Shown: one piece after another, positions 12,588 to 23,367 of the stretch
How the letters are laid out: the number at the start of each line of letters is the position of its first letter
Position numbering within the stretch: the first letter of the stretch is position 1
From: Mytilus galloprovincialis
Taxonomy: Eukaryota; Mollusca; Bivalvia; Mytilida; Mytilidae
Reading direction: 5' to 3'
NCBI RefSeq assembly: GCF_965363235.1
Contig: NC_134841.1
Location: 59,231,078-59,295,077 of the forward strand
DNA: 64,000 nt
Position numbers and translations under genes: made by a program
The notes under the pieces: generated by a model
Databases searched by the model: none
What the model saw: the letters and a program-made list of their open reading frames with translations, nothing else
What the model was told of the DNA's origin: nothing

Positions 12588-12680
12588 AATAAAAAAAAAG
12601 ATGTGGTATACTTGCCAATGAAACAACTCTCCACAAGAGACCAAAATGACACAGAAATTAACACTTTAGGACTCCTGACT
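12588..12680 (-). repeat. Fragment of the GATGTGGTAT dispersed repeat family
   Basis: Starts aaaaaagatgtggtatac followed by gccaatgaaacaactctcc, the same conserved terminus seen in reversed or direct form near 22000, 46900, 56530, 57100, 57590, 62400 and 62670. Orientation is assigned so that copies ending ...cataccacatc count as plus. Only the terminal part is recognisable here. Confidence 0.7.
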
Positions 12681-12813
12681 TAGGACAGACACATTCATAC
12701 AGCAAAGGTTATCAAAAGGTTTGACAAATGTTACAATATAAGAAGTAAGGTAAATGAGTTTTTCATGATGTCAGGATAATATTCTAACTATTTTCAATCA
12801 TATTTCTTCACAG

Positions 12814-13364
12814 GTATTTTGTTGATAGCGGTATCTTCAAAGGAAAGCGGAAAAAAGGCTTAAAGCATGCTTCTGATACGAAAAAAACCATTTACAATAT
12901 AGGACAAAAAAGAAGACGCATTGAACATCATCCTCCAATTATCCGCTGAATATAGATATTAATTCATCTACGTTTACATATGACCAACACGGAAGTATTT
13001 GGTCAAAGGATTGCAAGGACACACTCTTTAATAGTACTATTCCTTCAACTAATAAGAACAATTGTTTAGAGGAAGATGAACTCTTGTCAAGCCTTGACTG
13101 TTCATTTGAATCGTTGGACATCACAGACGAGGATATAGAAGGACATTCTCGTTACGATGATATTTCATCATTATTGCCAGTTGTATTGGAACAAATGGAA
13201 AAAGTTGGAAAGGGTGATATTTTGTTAAAATTTTTAAACCTTATGAGTGAGGGTCATTTCCCAACCTACAATATCGCCTTTTCGTTGTTTTGCAATGTAG
13301 TAGAACGGTTTTCCAAGGAAGATTCTCTGCATATGAGATATTCTGACAGTACTCTTCAGTTTTT
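12814..13364 (+). pseudogene. First recognisable exon part of the decayed gene
   Basis: After a pyrimidine-rich acceptor (tatttcttcacag) the frame reads a basic segment (KGKRKKGLKHAS, then GQKRRR). It then changes frame between about 12920 and 12950 and continues to 13362 as an acidic then hydrophobic region containing MSEGHFPTYNIAFSLF and HMRYSDSTLQF. The reading stops being gene-like exactly where the dispersed repeat begins (ttttt at 13360-13364). Upstream exons, if any, were not found. Confidence 0.62.
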
Positions 13365-15290
13365 ATACGACCGCAAAAATTGAAAATTTTTTGGTCGTAT
13401 ATTGGTATGATGTTGGCGTCGTCGTCCGAATACTTTTAGTTTTCGCACTCCAACTTTAGTAAAAGTGAATAGAAATCTATGAAATTTTAACACAAGGTTT
13501 ATGACCACAAAAGGAAGGTTGGGATTGATTTTGGGATGTTTGGTTCCAACAGTTTAGGAATTAGGGGCCAAAAGAGGGCCCAAATAAGCATTATTCTTGG
13601 TTTTCGCACAATAACTTTAGTTTAAGTAAATAGAAATCAATGAAATGTAAACACAAGGTTTAAGACCACAAAAGGAAGGTTGGGATTGATTTTGGGAGTT
13701 TTGGTCCCAACAGTTTAGGAATTAGGGGCCAAAAAGGGGCCCAAATAAGCATTATTCTTGGTTTTCGCACCATAACTTTAGTATAAGTAAATAGAAATCT
13801 ATGAAATTTAAACACAAGGTTTATGACCATAAAAGAAAGGTTGGGTTTGATTTTGGGAGTTTTGGTCCCAACAGTTTAGGAATAAGGGGCCCAAAGGGTC
13901 CAAAATTGAACTTTGTTTGATTTCATCAAAAATTGAATAATTGGGGTTCTTTGATATGCCAAATCTAACTGTGTATGTAGATTCTTAAGTTTTGGTCCCG
14001 TTTTCAAATTGGTCTACATTAAGGTCCAAAGGGTCCAAAATTAAACTGATTTTAACAAAAATTGAATCCTTGGGGTTCTTTGATATGCTGAATATAAAAA
14101 TGTACTTAGATTTTTGATTATTGGTCCTGTTTTCAAGTTGGTCCAAATCGGGGTCCAAAATTATACTTTGTTTGATTTCATCAAAAATTGAATAATTGGG
14201 GTTCTTTGATATGCCAAATCTAACTGTGTATGTAGATTCTTAATTTTTGGTCCCGTTTTCAAATTGGTCTACATTAAAGTCCAAAGGGTCCAAAATTAAA
14301 CTAAGTTTGATTTTAACAAAAAATGAATTCTTGGGCTTTTTTGATATGCTGAATCTAAACATGTACTTAGATTTTTGATTATGGACCCAGTTTTCAAGTT
14401 GGTTCAAATCAGGATCCAAAATTATTATATTAAGTATTGTGCAATAGCAAGAAATTTTCAATTGCACAGTATTCAGCAATAACAAGAAATCTTCAATTGC
14501 ACAGTATTGTGCAATAGCAAGAAATTTTCAATTGCGCAATAGCAAGAAATCTTCAATTTCACAGTATTGTGCAATAGCAAATATTTTCAATTGCACAGTA
14601 TTGCACAATAGCAAGAAATATCTAATTGCACAATATTGTGCAATAGCAAGAAATTTTCAATTGGAGTTATCTTTCTTTGTTCAGAATAGTAGTTGAATCA
14701 ACTTAAATCATTGTTTTACAATATACAATGTATATTCACTTTTACTACCAACCAATCTTTACCATTCAGTGATAACAAGCACTTTATTTTACATTTTAAT
14801 ATTTTATGATGTATTTAAGAGTAGTTATTGTTGCAAACTGCATTAGAAATTTGAATTGATATCAGTTTTGGAAAAGGGGAAAGGGGGATGTGAAAAGAAA
14901 ATGGGGGGGGGGTTAAATTTTTCTTATTTCAGATTTCATAAATAAAAAGAAAATTTCTTCAAACATTTTTTTGAGAGGATTAATATTCAACAGCATAGTG
15001 AATTGCTCAAAGGCAAAAAAAAATATTTTAAGTTCATTAGACCACATTCATTCTGTGTCAGAAACCTATGCTGTGTCAACTATTTAATTTTAGATTTAAA
15101 TAAGAAATCTTTAATTGATTTGTAAAATCTTGACATTTGTTTTGTGTAGAAAACCCATATAATGTCAAAAATTTGATCACAATCCAAATTCAGAGCTGTA
15201 TCACGCTTGTATGTTTTGTCCATACTTGCCCCAACTGTTCAGGGTTCGACCTCTGCAGTCGTATAAAGCTGCACCCTGTGGAGCACCTGG
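13365..15290 (+). mobile_element. 1.9-kb dispersed repeat inserted in a coding exon
   Basis: Begins atacgaccgcaaaaattg and ends near gcagtcgtataaagctgcac...ctgg, so GTCGTATA and TATACGAC lie at opposite ends. Inside are three direct units of about 160-166 bp, marked by ttttcgcac at about 13440, 13604 and 13764, then units beginning gggtccaaaatt, then a 35-bp minisatellite. I know this layout as a very common mussel repeat of unclear class. It splits the exon between LQF and WIGRKLFGG. If it is removed with one copy of TTTT (13360-13364 and 15291-15294), the reading continues in frame. No transposase ORF is seen. A related end fragment lies at 27225-27310. Confidence 0.72.
14435..14665 (+). 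repeat. About 35-bp minisatellite, CAATAGCAAGAAATTTTCAA type
   Basis: Six or so units alternate caatagcaagaaattttcaa with ttgcacagtattgtg. The element attgcacagtattgtgcaat is itself palindromic, so the array can fold into a series of small hairpins. It lies inside the larger dispersed repeat and looks like an internal expansion. Confidence 0.85.
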
Positions 15291-17373
15291 TTTTGGATTG
15301 GTCGCAAATTGTTTGGTGGCAGATTTCTTCGTTTTATGTCTGGTATGAAAAATGAAACAGAACAGCTGACAAATGCAACAACTCGTTTCGACCCACTTAA
15401 ATCTCGTATAAATTTTACATGTCCGTCTGAAAGCATTCTTTGGGATTTAAATCCATTTGGAAATGATTTGCCTGTAACATTTGAGTCTTGTATAATGGAG
15501 AAAATGATCGAATATAAAGCTATTCGTAATATGGATTCAAAGACGTTTGTTCTTATGTTTGATGGGGGAAAAAGTCAAAAGAGGCGCTGATGTAGATCTG
15601 TTGGGGTTTGAAAAAGACATGACGTTACAACAGAGTCAAGAAGTGAGAGACCAAGATATAGAAGCTTTACGTTCACTTGAAATAACTTAACCAAATACAA
15701 GAAACAACAAATGATGTGTTCTTGACACCTAAAGATATGAAAGCTAATGTCTTAAATCAGCTAAAGGCTACAAACATTATATTGTCAAGACATCTACACG
15801 AGCTGAGAAACCTAAAATGTAAAAAAGAATATGCACTGAACAAACTGATGGAAAAAGTCGATGGAGTTGATAGGAGAAAATCAAAATTTGCATTTTCTAT
15901 TGACTTGTGCAAAACAAACATCTGGAAGATAGAAAACGTTATTGAACAAATAACAAATTTTCAAAAATGCCTTTGCAAAACTGGTGCTTTCGTTAACGGT
16001 GTCGGTCATTTATATGCTAAATTGAACATTATCAATTTTGGTATGAAAAATGAAACAGAACAGCTGACAAATGCAACAACTCGTTTCGACCCACTTAAAT
16101 CTCGTATAAATTTTACATGTCCGTCTGAAAGCATTCTTTGGGATTTAAATCCATTTGGAAATGATTTGCCTGTAACATTTGAGTCTTGTATAATGGAGAA
16201 AATGATCGAATATAAAGCTATTCGTAATATGGATTCAAAGACGTTTGTTCTTATGTTTGATGGGGGAAAAAGTCAAAAGAGGCGCTGATGTAGATCTGTT
16301 GGGGTTTGAAAAAGACATGACGTTACAACAGAGTCAAGAAGTGAGAGACCAAGATATAGAAGCTTTACGTTCACTTGAAATAACTTAACCAAATACAAGA
16401 AACAACAAATGATGTGTTCTTGACACCTAAAGATATGAAAGCTAATGTCTTAAATCAGCTAAAGGCTACAAACATTATATTGTCAAGACATCTACACGAG
16501 CTGAGAAACCTAAAATGTAAAAAAGAATATGCACTGAACAAACTGATGGAAAAAGTCGATGGAGTTGATAGGAGAAAATCAAAATTTGCATTTTCTATTG
16601 ACTTGTGCAAAACAAACATCTGGAAGATAGAAAACGTTATTGAACAAATAACAAATTTTCAAAAATGCCTTTGCAAAACTGGTGCTTTCGTTAACGGTGT
16701 CGGTCATTTATATGCTAAATTGAACATTATCAATTTTGAATCAACAAAACTTGAGAATTGTAAAATCACCTGAAAAGCTGCCAAGTAGTGTGAACGTTTC
16801 TGATTTAGTTACTGTCAAGCAAAGGTCAGAGAAATGGTTCAAAGAGAGGTCAAAAATGAAAGTGACTGGTAGAACAATATATAGAGCTCTGGGCTGTGAT
16901 GGTTTGAAGTTTCAAAAAGAACATTTCGACTCTGTTTTAAATGGTATATCACCTGGACGAAAAGGAAGCGACTTTTTGTTGAATTATTCGTTAGAGTTTA
17001 TATGTAGCCGATGATGAACCCGGTATACCAGCAATAGAAAGATTTAAAAAACAAATGCACCTAATAAATTGGCTAAAACAGGACGTTGACTTTGGAGATT
17101 TTCCCCCATACGGTGCTCGGATAAAGGGGTTGTCGCATATACTCTACGAAGGACTTTGAAGCAGCAATGAAGCAAAGTTGTTCCTTTATGCACTGTCTAA
17201 GAAAGTAACATACTGTGTCCGAGCGCCAAATACTCTTTGCTCTGAATCTTTTTTCAGCACTATGCAAGAGATGGATCCCTGGGGACAAGGTGTGCTTACT
17301 AAAGAAGGAGTGGAAAAACATATTTCTGATTTCACAAGCATCACTGCAATGAAGATGAAAAATGATAAGTAGG
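15291..17373 (+). pseudogene. Second part of the split exon, with duplication and frameshifts
   Basis: Resumes as FWIGRKLFGGRFLRFMSG and continues to FESCIMEKMIEYKAIRNM. A run of five G near 15560 shifts the frame (one base removed would continue as VKRGADVDLLGFE). A second shift near 15688 leads into NDVFLTPKDMKANVLNQLK. The same two lesions occur in the second copy of the 698-bp duplication. After the duplication come the QRSEKWFKER segment (about 16740-17014), a further frameshift, an in-frame TGA near 17157, and ESFFSTMQEMDPWGQGVLT up to the donor at about 17374. Confidence 0.66.
15342..16737 (+). repeat. Identical 698-bp tandem duplication inside the decayed gene
   Basis: The segment from ggtatgaaaaatgaaacag at 15342 recurs at 16040 (offset 698), and the copies run together to 16737 with no difference that I found by reading, including the shared frameshifts. 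The junction keeps an open frame (INFGMKNE). The identity means the duplication is younger than the gene's decay, or it is an assembly artefact from collapsed or misjoined haplotypes. Confidence 0.92.
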
Positions 17374-18012
17374 TACAACTTTCAATTAAATAAGTTTTGT
17401 TTTGTTCATTTAAAATTGATAAATGCACAAACTATTCCTGGGTATGAAAAGCATGGGTGCTTACATATATGTTTAACCTCGTCGTATTCTTTGCATTTCT
17501 GCCTCGTGTTGCAGGATCGTAGTCAATGAATTGGTGCCTGTCTAGCATTTGTGGTTTCCTTTTATATAAACGGTCGTCATTTTTCTCTATGCATTCGATT
17601 GACATTTCGTATTCAGTTTTTTAAGCTTCATTTAAATAATTTATGGATTTTGTCAATTGTTGGATCTGCCTAAGCACCTGTTCTGAATTGAGTTGTTGAG
17701 TTTTATTTATTTTTTTTTTGATAGAAGGTGATTTGCAGTTATACCACATTCAAAAACTTTAACACCTTGACTCATTCTATTACAGACCTCTGAGACTACA
17801 CATAGTTACTAAAAGATAGTTCAAAGTCAATACCAACAAATTAAACAAAAGGTTTTTATGCAAATTGTATTCATTATAATTTTACTTGTACACATATAGT
17901 TTTAACATTTCACATCCTAAATAATAGGCGAAATAACATGACGGTTGTGTAAAGAGATTTATCATAAATTTTACATTTATTCATTACTTCTTATTTGACC
18001 TTTCTTCCACAG

Positions 18013-18162
18013 ACCATTTTTTATAAGAACTAAAAAGGATGCAGCTTATCCGTCTGTTTCAACTGAGAATGACATAAGTGTAGAGGACCCAAACATGGAA
18101 GATGACGACTCTTTAAATTGCTTCTGTAGAACAAATGGTTGGATTTGTTGTATAATTCCAAA
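18013..18162 (+). pseudogene. Third segment (intact small exon) of the decayed gene
   Basis: The acceptor ttcttccacag and donor GTAAGTTA bound 150 bp that read PFFIRTKKDAAYPS..., then an acidic run (VEDPNMEDDDS) and a cysteine cluster CFCRTNGWICC. The exon starts with one base that completes a lysine codon from the upstream exon and ends with two bases that are completed downstream. Both phases fit, so this exon itself is undamaged. Confidence 0.65.
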
Positions 18163-18754
18163 GTAAGTTAATTGTTTAAACTCAAATGCAACATTGTCCC
18201 CTTTTGTTTTAAAGAGTTGACTCACAATCCATTTTAAGGAAACATTGCTCGGTTTGATTTTTTTATAAATCAATGAGATAACTTCGTTTAATGAATAAAC
18301 CAGAAGCAGCAAATACAAGTAAATGTAGGATATTATAAGCCCTATTTGTTTTCTTTTCTGAAAATGTAAAACAAAGATGTCTTATTAAATTCAAAATTAT
18401 TATCTCCCCTTGATTTGAAAAGCTAGGATTTTTTATGGAACTGTTAACTAAACTTTATCTTTTTTATAGTTTAGTTCTTAAATTTCAAATTTTATGTATC
18501 AATGTCGTATATTAAATAAGTCTTGGTAAGATATTATTCAACCCCAAAAGTATTTTGAAACAGTCCAGAAGAGATTATCAGTAAAAGATCACACTGGCCA
18601 AATCTACCCCAATGAGAAAATTTGTGTCGAAATACGCACCTGTTGGAGTACCTCTTAAGATTATCATAAAAGATTATATAAAATAATTTCTCCAAAAAAT
18701 GAAAAAAAATGCAATGCTTAATGAACTGATTTCAAGAGAGGAAATAATTGGACC

Positions 18755-19835
18755 ATTTTTGTCGAGCCTGCAACTTTTGTTGCAGAAAGCTCGACATAGG
18801 GATTAGTGATCCGGCGGCGGTGGCGTTACCTCACTTCTTAAAAGCTTTATATTTTAGAAGGTGGAAGACCTGGGTGCTTCATACTTTGTATATAGATGCT
18901 TCATGTTACGAAGTTTCTGTCAGTCACATGTCCAATGTCCTTGACCTCATTTTCATGGTTCAGTGACCACTTGAAAAAAAAGTTCAATTTTTTTGTAATG
19001 TTGAATTCTCTCTTATTATAAGTAATAGGATAACTATATTTGATATGTGCGTACTTTGCAAGGCCCTCATGTCTGTCAGACAGTTTTCACTTGACCTCGA
19101 CCTCATTTCATGGATCAGTGAACAAGGTTAAGTTTTGGTGGTCAAGTCCATATCTCAGATACTATAAGCAATAGGGCTAGTATATTCGGTGTATGGGAGG
19201 ACTGTAAGGTGTACATGTCCAACTGGCAGGTGTCATCTGACCTTGACCTCATTTTCATGGTTCAGTGGTCAAAGTTAAATTTTTGTGTTTTGGTCTGTTT
19301 TTCTCATACTATATGCAATAGGTCTACTATATTTGTTGTATGGAATGATTGTAGGATGTACATGTCTAGCGGGCAGATGTCATGTGACCTTGAACTCATT
19401 TTCATGGTTCAGTGGTCAAAAGTAAGTTTTTGAGTTTTGGTCTTTTTATCTAATACTATATGCCAAAGGTCAACTATATTTAGTGTATGGAAATATTTTA
19501 TGATCTTTATGTCAGTCGCGCAGGTTTTATTTGACCGTGACCTCATTTTCACAGTTCATTGCACAGTGTTAAGTTTTTGTGTTTTGGTCTATTTTTCTTA
19601 AACTATAAGTAATGGGTCAACTATATATGTTGTACAGAAGCATTGTTAGCTGTACATGTCTGCCTGGCATGGTTCATCTGACCTTGAAATCATTTTCAAG
19701 GTTCATTGGTCTTTGTTTAGTTATCTATCTTGGTTAATGTTAAGTTTATGTGACAGTTGTAATAAAGCTTAGCTTTATACTTAGGACTATCAACATAATA
19801 TCAATGATTAGTATAGAAGGCGAGACATTTCAGCA
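18755..19835 (+). repeat. Mollusc dispersed repeat with about 180-bp internal units
   Basis: Starts with a small hairpin, gtcgagcctgcaact...gttgcagaaagctcgac, and ends near gaaggcgagacatttcagc. Inside, a unit of roughly 180 bp recurs about five times, marked by ccttgacctcattttcatgg, ggttcagtgg and gttttggtct. It lies in the intron between 18162 and 19983. Plus-strand ORFs here (18748-18966, 19209-19433) are by-products of the repeat. Confidence 0.78.
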
Positions 19836-19982
19836 TGTGCACTCTTGTTATTGAATTAGAAGAGGAAGCTATCTATGTTCGTTAGTCAAATCAGAAATGT
19901 AATACTAGTACAAATGTAACTATAATTCTCTTGCGATGTCATTGTTATCATCATTCTACAATATAATCAATTTTCATTTCAG

Positions 19983-20160
19983 AGACCATTTTTTTGACAC
20001 CAAAGCAAGAACAAGACGAACAAGAAAAGTCAAACCGTTCAAGTTCACCAATCTAAAAGAGCAAGCTAAAGGAAATTTACCCATAAGAACTCAATATTCG
20101 TATCGCATAAATGAGACAAAGATCCTTCCTTCAAAACGCTTAGGATTGAATAGTGTTTAG
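19983..20160 (+). pseudogene. Last exon of the decayed gene
   Basis: The acceptor ttttcatttcag precedes a frame that completes the split lysine codon and reads DHFFDTKARTRRTRKVKPFK... to a stop at 20158-20160. It is rich in lysine and arginine, suggesting nucleic-acid binding or a nuclear signal. No recognised domain. An aataaa-type signal follows soon after (tatgaataaaattt, about 20190-20200), which supports a genuine 3' end. Confidence 0.6.
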
Positions 20161-20694
20161 GTTTTTGTGTTTTATTCTGAATTTCGAGTATGAATAAAAT
20201 TTTTACATTTGTGATATTTTCTGACATAATGCCTCGTCCTCATTTCAATGCTCGAATGGCTGGTATAGGTGTTTTCATTTATCTTTGATAGTTCAACTTG
20301 TTTAAAGAATATAAATTTTCTTTTAAAAATTATCAAAATAGCAAGCAAGAATTAAGTCAAAGAGATCGCAAGCAAGCAATAAAAGTTCGTTTTAATTTTT
20401 GGGTTTTTTTGCCATATATTGAATATTTAAAAGCGGTATATGAAAAATTTTCTATGTTTGATGATCAAAAAAAAAAACTTGTAGATCTTTTCATGCTAAT
20501 GATATTTTCTATCAAAACTATTTTTTATCTAATGATGATTTTGGTCAATTTTAGTTCCAATGGACTTAGTCGTTTCAAAGGAGTAGATTTCGAAAAATGT
20601 CGACAGACGAAAAACGGCGACGGAATCCAAATGATGAGATTGTGTGCTATCACTAGCTCATTGAATATCAAAACTATACTGTGTTTTAGAAAAG
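20161..20694. other. 3' flank, no gene recognised
   Basis: AT-rich flank of the decayed gene. A 161-codon plus-strand ORF (20298-20783) runs through it but is low in complexity and reads straight into a G-rich transposon end, so I do not accept it as a gene. Confidence 0.5.
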
Positions 20695-20858
20695 CAGAGG
20701 CGGATTTAGGGGGGGGGGGGCCAGGGGGCCTGGGCCCCCCTTTTTTGGGAAAAAATTTTGTTGCTTATATAGGGAATCACTGAAGCGTGACTGGAGCCGG
20801 CCCCCTCTTAGGTCAGTCAGTGGGCCCCAACTTATGAAAATTTCTGGATCTGCCACTG
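20695..20858. mobile_element. Small TIR element (MITE), CAGAGGCGGATT type
   Basis: 164 bp bounded by cagaggcggatttag on the left and, reverse-complemented, cagtggcagatccag on the right, with a G/C-rich interior (gggggg...ggcctgggcccccc). This short terminus with a GC-rich centre is a pattern I associate with hAT-type miniature elements across animals. A clean 8-bp target duplication is not visible (aaag on the left, aaaagcat on the right), so the superfamily is tentative. Confidence 0.65.
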
Positions 20859-21021
20859 AAAAGCATTGAAATACTGTTAAGTGTTGATATTCGGTGCAAA
20901 TGCTTGTATTTTTCATATTGACTTTAGACGATTTTACTGAAATTGATTAACAAGAAGTTCTGATTAGTTCCAGTTGTTTCTTATGTTTCTATTTACCTAA
21001 ATAGTCTCCTATTTATTATAC

Positions 21022-21665
21022 CCCCGCTTTAAAAAAGGGGGGGTATACTGTTTTACCTCTGTCTGTCTGTCCGTCCGTCCGTCAGTCCGTCCGTCAGTCA
21101 GTCCGTCCCATGAAACTTTTGTCACATTTTTCTCAGGAACTACACATCCACCCTTTCTGTAATTTGGTATCAACATTTATATATGTCAGCCATACCGTGT
21201 GATGCGTTTTCAGATTCATCACTTGACAACTTCCTGTTTACCGAACACTTGTCTGATTTTACACATGAGAGCCAAGTTGAAAATTTTCGTCACATTTTTC
21301 TCAGGAACTACAATACAAGGATTTCTGAAATTTGGTTTCAGGATTTATATAAGTCAGCTATACCGTGTGATGCGTTTTCAGATTCATCACTCTACAACTT
21401 CCTGTTTACCGAACACTTGTATGATTTTACACATGATAGCCAAGTTGAAAATTTTCGTCACATTTTTCTCAGGAACTACAATACAAGGATTTCTGAAATT
21501 TGGTTTCAGGATTTATATAAGTCAGCTATACCGTGTGATGCGTTTTCAGATTCATCACTCGACAACTTCCTGTTTACCGAACACTTGCATATTTTTACAC
21601 TATTAATATTATCCACTTGCGGCGGGGGTATCATCAGTGAGCAGTAGCTCGCAGTTTCACTTGTT
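21022..21665 (+). repeat. Mollusc repeat with 168-bp internal tandem units
   Basis: Starts tatacccccgctttaaaaaa, passes through a gtctgtccgtcc microsatellite (about 21060-21105), and contains three units marked by gatgcgttttcag at 21201, 21369 and 21537 (period 168). It ends with ggcgggggtatcatcag. Because 168 is divisible by three the array is open in two plus-strand frames (154 and 135 codons). These frames are shadows of the period, not genes. Confidence 0.85.
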
Positions 21666-21689
21666 TCATTTGATAATCTATACATACAG

Positions 21690-22035
21690 TGTGTCTTTCT
21701 ATGATTTGATTTACGCTATTGTGTCAGATAAGGTTGAAGATTGGTACCTTTTAAAAACTTTAAACCCGCTGCATTTGTTTGCAATTGTCCTACGTGAGAA
21801 TTATCATGTTAAGTAGTTGTCTTTTTTCTATGTGGTACATAAATGTTTCTCGTTTTATTTTTTTATAAAGATTATATCGTTTGAATGATTTTACACTAGA
21901 AACTTTTGGAACCCTTTGTAGGTTGATGTTCAATGTGGAAGACCGTACTTCGATATATAATTGTTTACTTTTACAAATTGTAATCTGGATTGAGAGTTGT
22001 CTCCTTGGCACTCATACCACATCTCAAATCTTAGA
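21690..22035 (+). repeat. GATGTGGTAT-family dispersed repeat, plus orientation
   Basis: Reads ttgtgtcagataaggttgaag ... tttaaacccgctgcatttg ... gtagttgtc ... ggattgagagttgtctcc and ends ttggcactcataccacatc. The same order of words is found at 62080-62425 and, reversed, at 46888-47148. Length is about 350 bp. No ORF and no visible internal polymerase III promoter. The family's class is not known to me. Confidence 0.75.
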
Positions 22036-22679
22036 TATATATAAGCGTGGTAGATTTTTTGTGAATTAAAGATTGATTTGTTTAGCCGAAAAATCTTGAC
22101 GATAAATTTGTAGAGTGTTATTACCACAAAACACCAGCAATATGGGCTATGTAGATATTTCAGTTTGCGTTTAAAAAAAAGAACAAAGGGAAAGAAAAAA
22201 ACAAAACCAGAACAAAAACATCATGTATTCGCTCGTAAATAATGTAATGTAAGTAAATGAAACAATAAATGAAATACAAAGAGAAACAGTCTCAGTTAAG
22301 AAGTATGTAAATACATTCCAAAAATAACAAAAACAAAAAATATCTATAAAATAGAATAGGACAACAAATGTAAAATAGTAATACAGTAAGAAAATCAAAA
22401 GAGATAGAATGTAAAAAAATAACAAATGTAAAATAAAATTGGAAGATAAAAAAAAACTAATATATAACAAATGATAAACAAAGAGAACAAATGCATCTAA
22501 CACTAGCATTTTTAAAAAAATGGCCGGGGTGCAGAAAAAGCCGTTATCAATATGAGATAGACTATAAAAGGAGTTTTTAAATATTACAACAAAATTTGAT
22601 AACGAATTTTCGCTTCTTCAAAAGTTATGCTATACTTCTAAGAGGTTTGAAATCTGTAAACTGAGTTTGGTACAAAAAA
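22036..22679. other. AT-rich spacer
   Basis: No gene or recognised repeat. A minus-strand ORF of 112 codons (22171-22509) is almost entirely F, L, Y and I because the plus strand is A-rich, and is rejected. Confidence 0.5.
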
Positions 22680-22920
22680 GGAAAAAATGTACAATTTGAA
22701 TTTCAAAAACTTTTATTTTACTTCATTTTCAAGTCTTTGCATCAGTATTGTTTTCATTTGTACCATTTACAAATGAAAACAATACTGATGCAAAGACTTG
22801 AAAATGAAGTAAAATAAAAGTTTTTGAAATTCAAATTTACAAATGAAAACAATACTGATGCAAAGACTTGAAAATGAAGTAAAATAAAAGTTTTTGAAAT
22901 TCAAATTGTACATTTTTTCC
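22680..22920. repeat. Perfect 83-bp inverted repeat with an extra direct copy of one arm
   Basis: The left arm 22680-22762 (ggaaaaaatgtacaatttg...) is the exact complement of 22838-22920. Between them, after a few bases, lies a second copy of most of the right arm (about 22766-22837). The structure is therefore L, R1, R2, with R1 and R2 in tandem and both inverted to L. Nothing coding. Confidence 0.93.
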
Positions 22921-23367
22921 TGGAAAAAATTGTGAATCTAGGTTGAAATCAATTATTATGGTTCATTATACAGTATGGGCGTCCTCGGCCAACTATATAA
23001 GCTGGTTTTGCATTTTGTGCAACCCGGCCATAAACTGACAAAACGATCAAACTAAAGAAAAGTTGCACTTATTGGACAAAATGTATATTTCCAATGACTA
23101 ACTTCCTGAGCAAAAAATGAAGCAAATTGCTTATTAATCTTTTTGATATACTAGTATACATGTAAATGTCATTCTTTAAATTTATTTATTTATTCAAAAC
23201 ACGGGCATAGTAAACATCATGCACCAATAGCATAGTTGTATTATGAAGACCTATAAAGGTTACCAGGAAAAGCCTCCTTGAAGTAATCAGTTGAAAAATA
23301 CATTTTGTCTCACTAAATCTACTATCAGAAATTCAAGATCCTACCTAGTAAGTGTAAATTTCATTTT
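22921..23367. other. Spacer, nothing recognised
   Basis: Ordinary AT-rich DNA between the inverted repeat and the next dispersed repeat. I see no ORF, RNA or element end. Confidence 0.5.

Larger units (their letters stand above)
12814..20160 (+). pseudogene. Decayed four-exon gene, unknown function, probably mobile-element derived
   Basis: One gene can be followed through four coding segments: 12814-13364 joined to 15291-17373 (one exon split by an insertion), then 18013-18162, then 19983-20160. The splice sites support this. An acceptor lies at 12812-12813 and a donor GTAGGT at about 17374. The 18013-18162 exon has an acceptor and a GTAAGT donor, and the last exon has an acceptor. Codon phases match across both intact introns (AA|A lysine each time), and the frame ends in a stop at 20158-20160. 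Readable parts are a lysine/arginine-rich start, a segment containing FGGRFLRFMSG, a segment with QRSEKWFKERSKMKVTGR (weakly like the start of YqaJ-type nucleases), and ESFFSTMQEMDPWGQG. Several frameshifts, an in-frame stop near 17157 and a repeat insertion make it non-functional. I do not recognise the family firmly. Confidence 0.7.

Noticed and set aside
20298..20783. 161-codon plus-strand ORF after the decayed gene
   Set aside because: Low complexity, and its end lies within the G-rich end of a miniature element.
21183..21647. 154- and 135-codon ORFs with a 56-residue period
   Set aside because: They arise from a 168-bp repeat unit in two frames of the same strand. No independent sign of coding.
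22171..22509. 112-codon minus-strand hydrophobic ORF as a membrane protein
   Set aside because: Made almost only of F, L, Y, I and S from an A-rich plus strand. No start context or homology.
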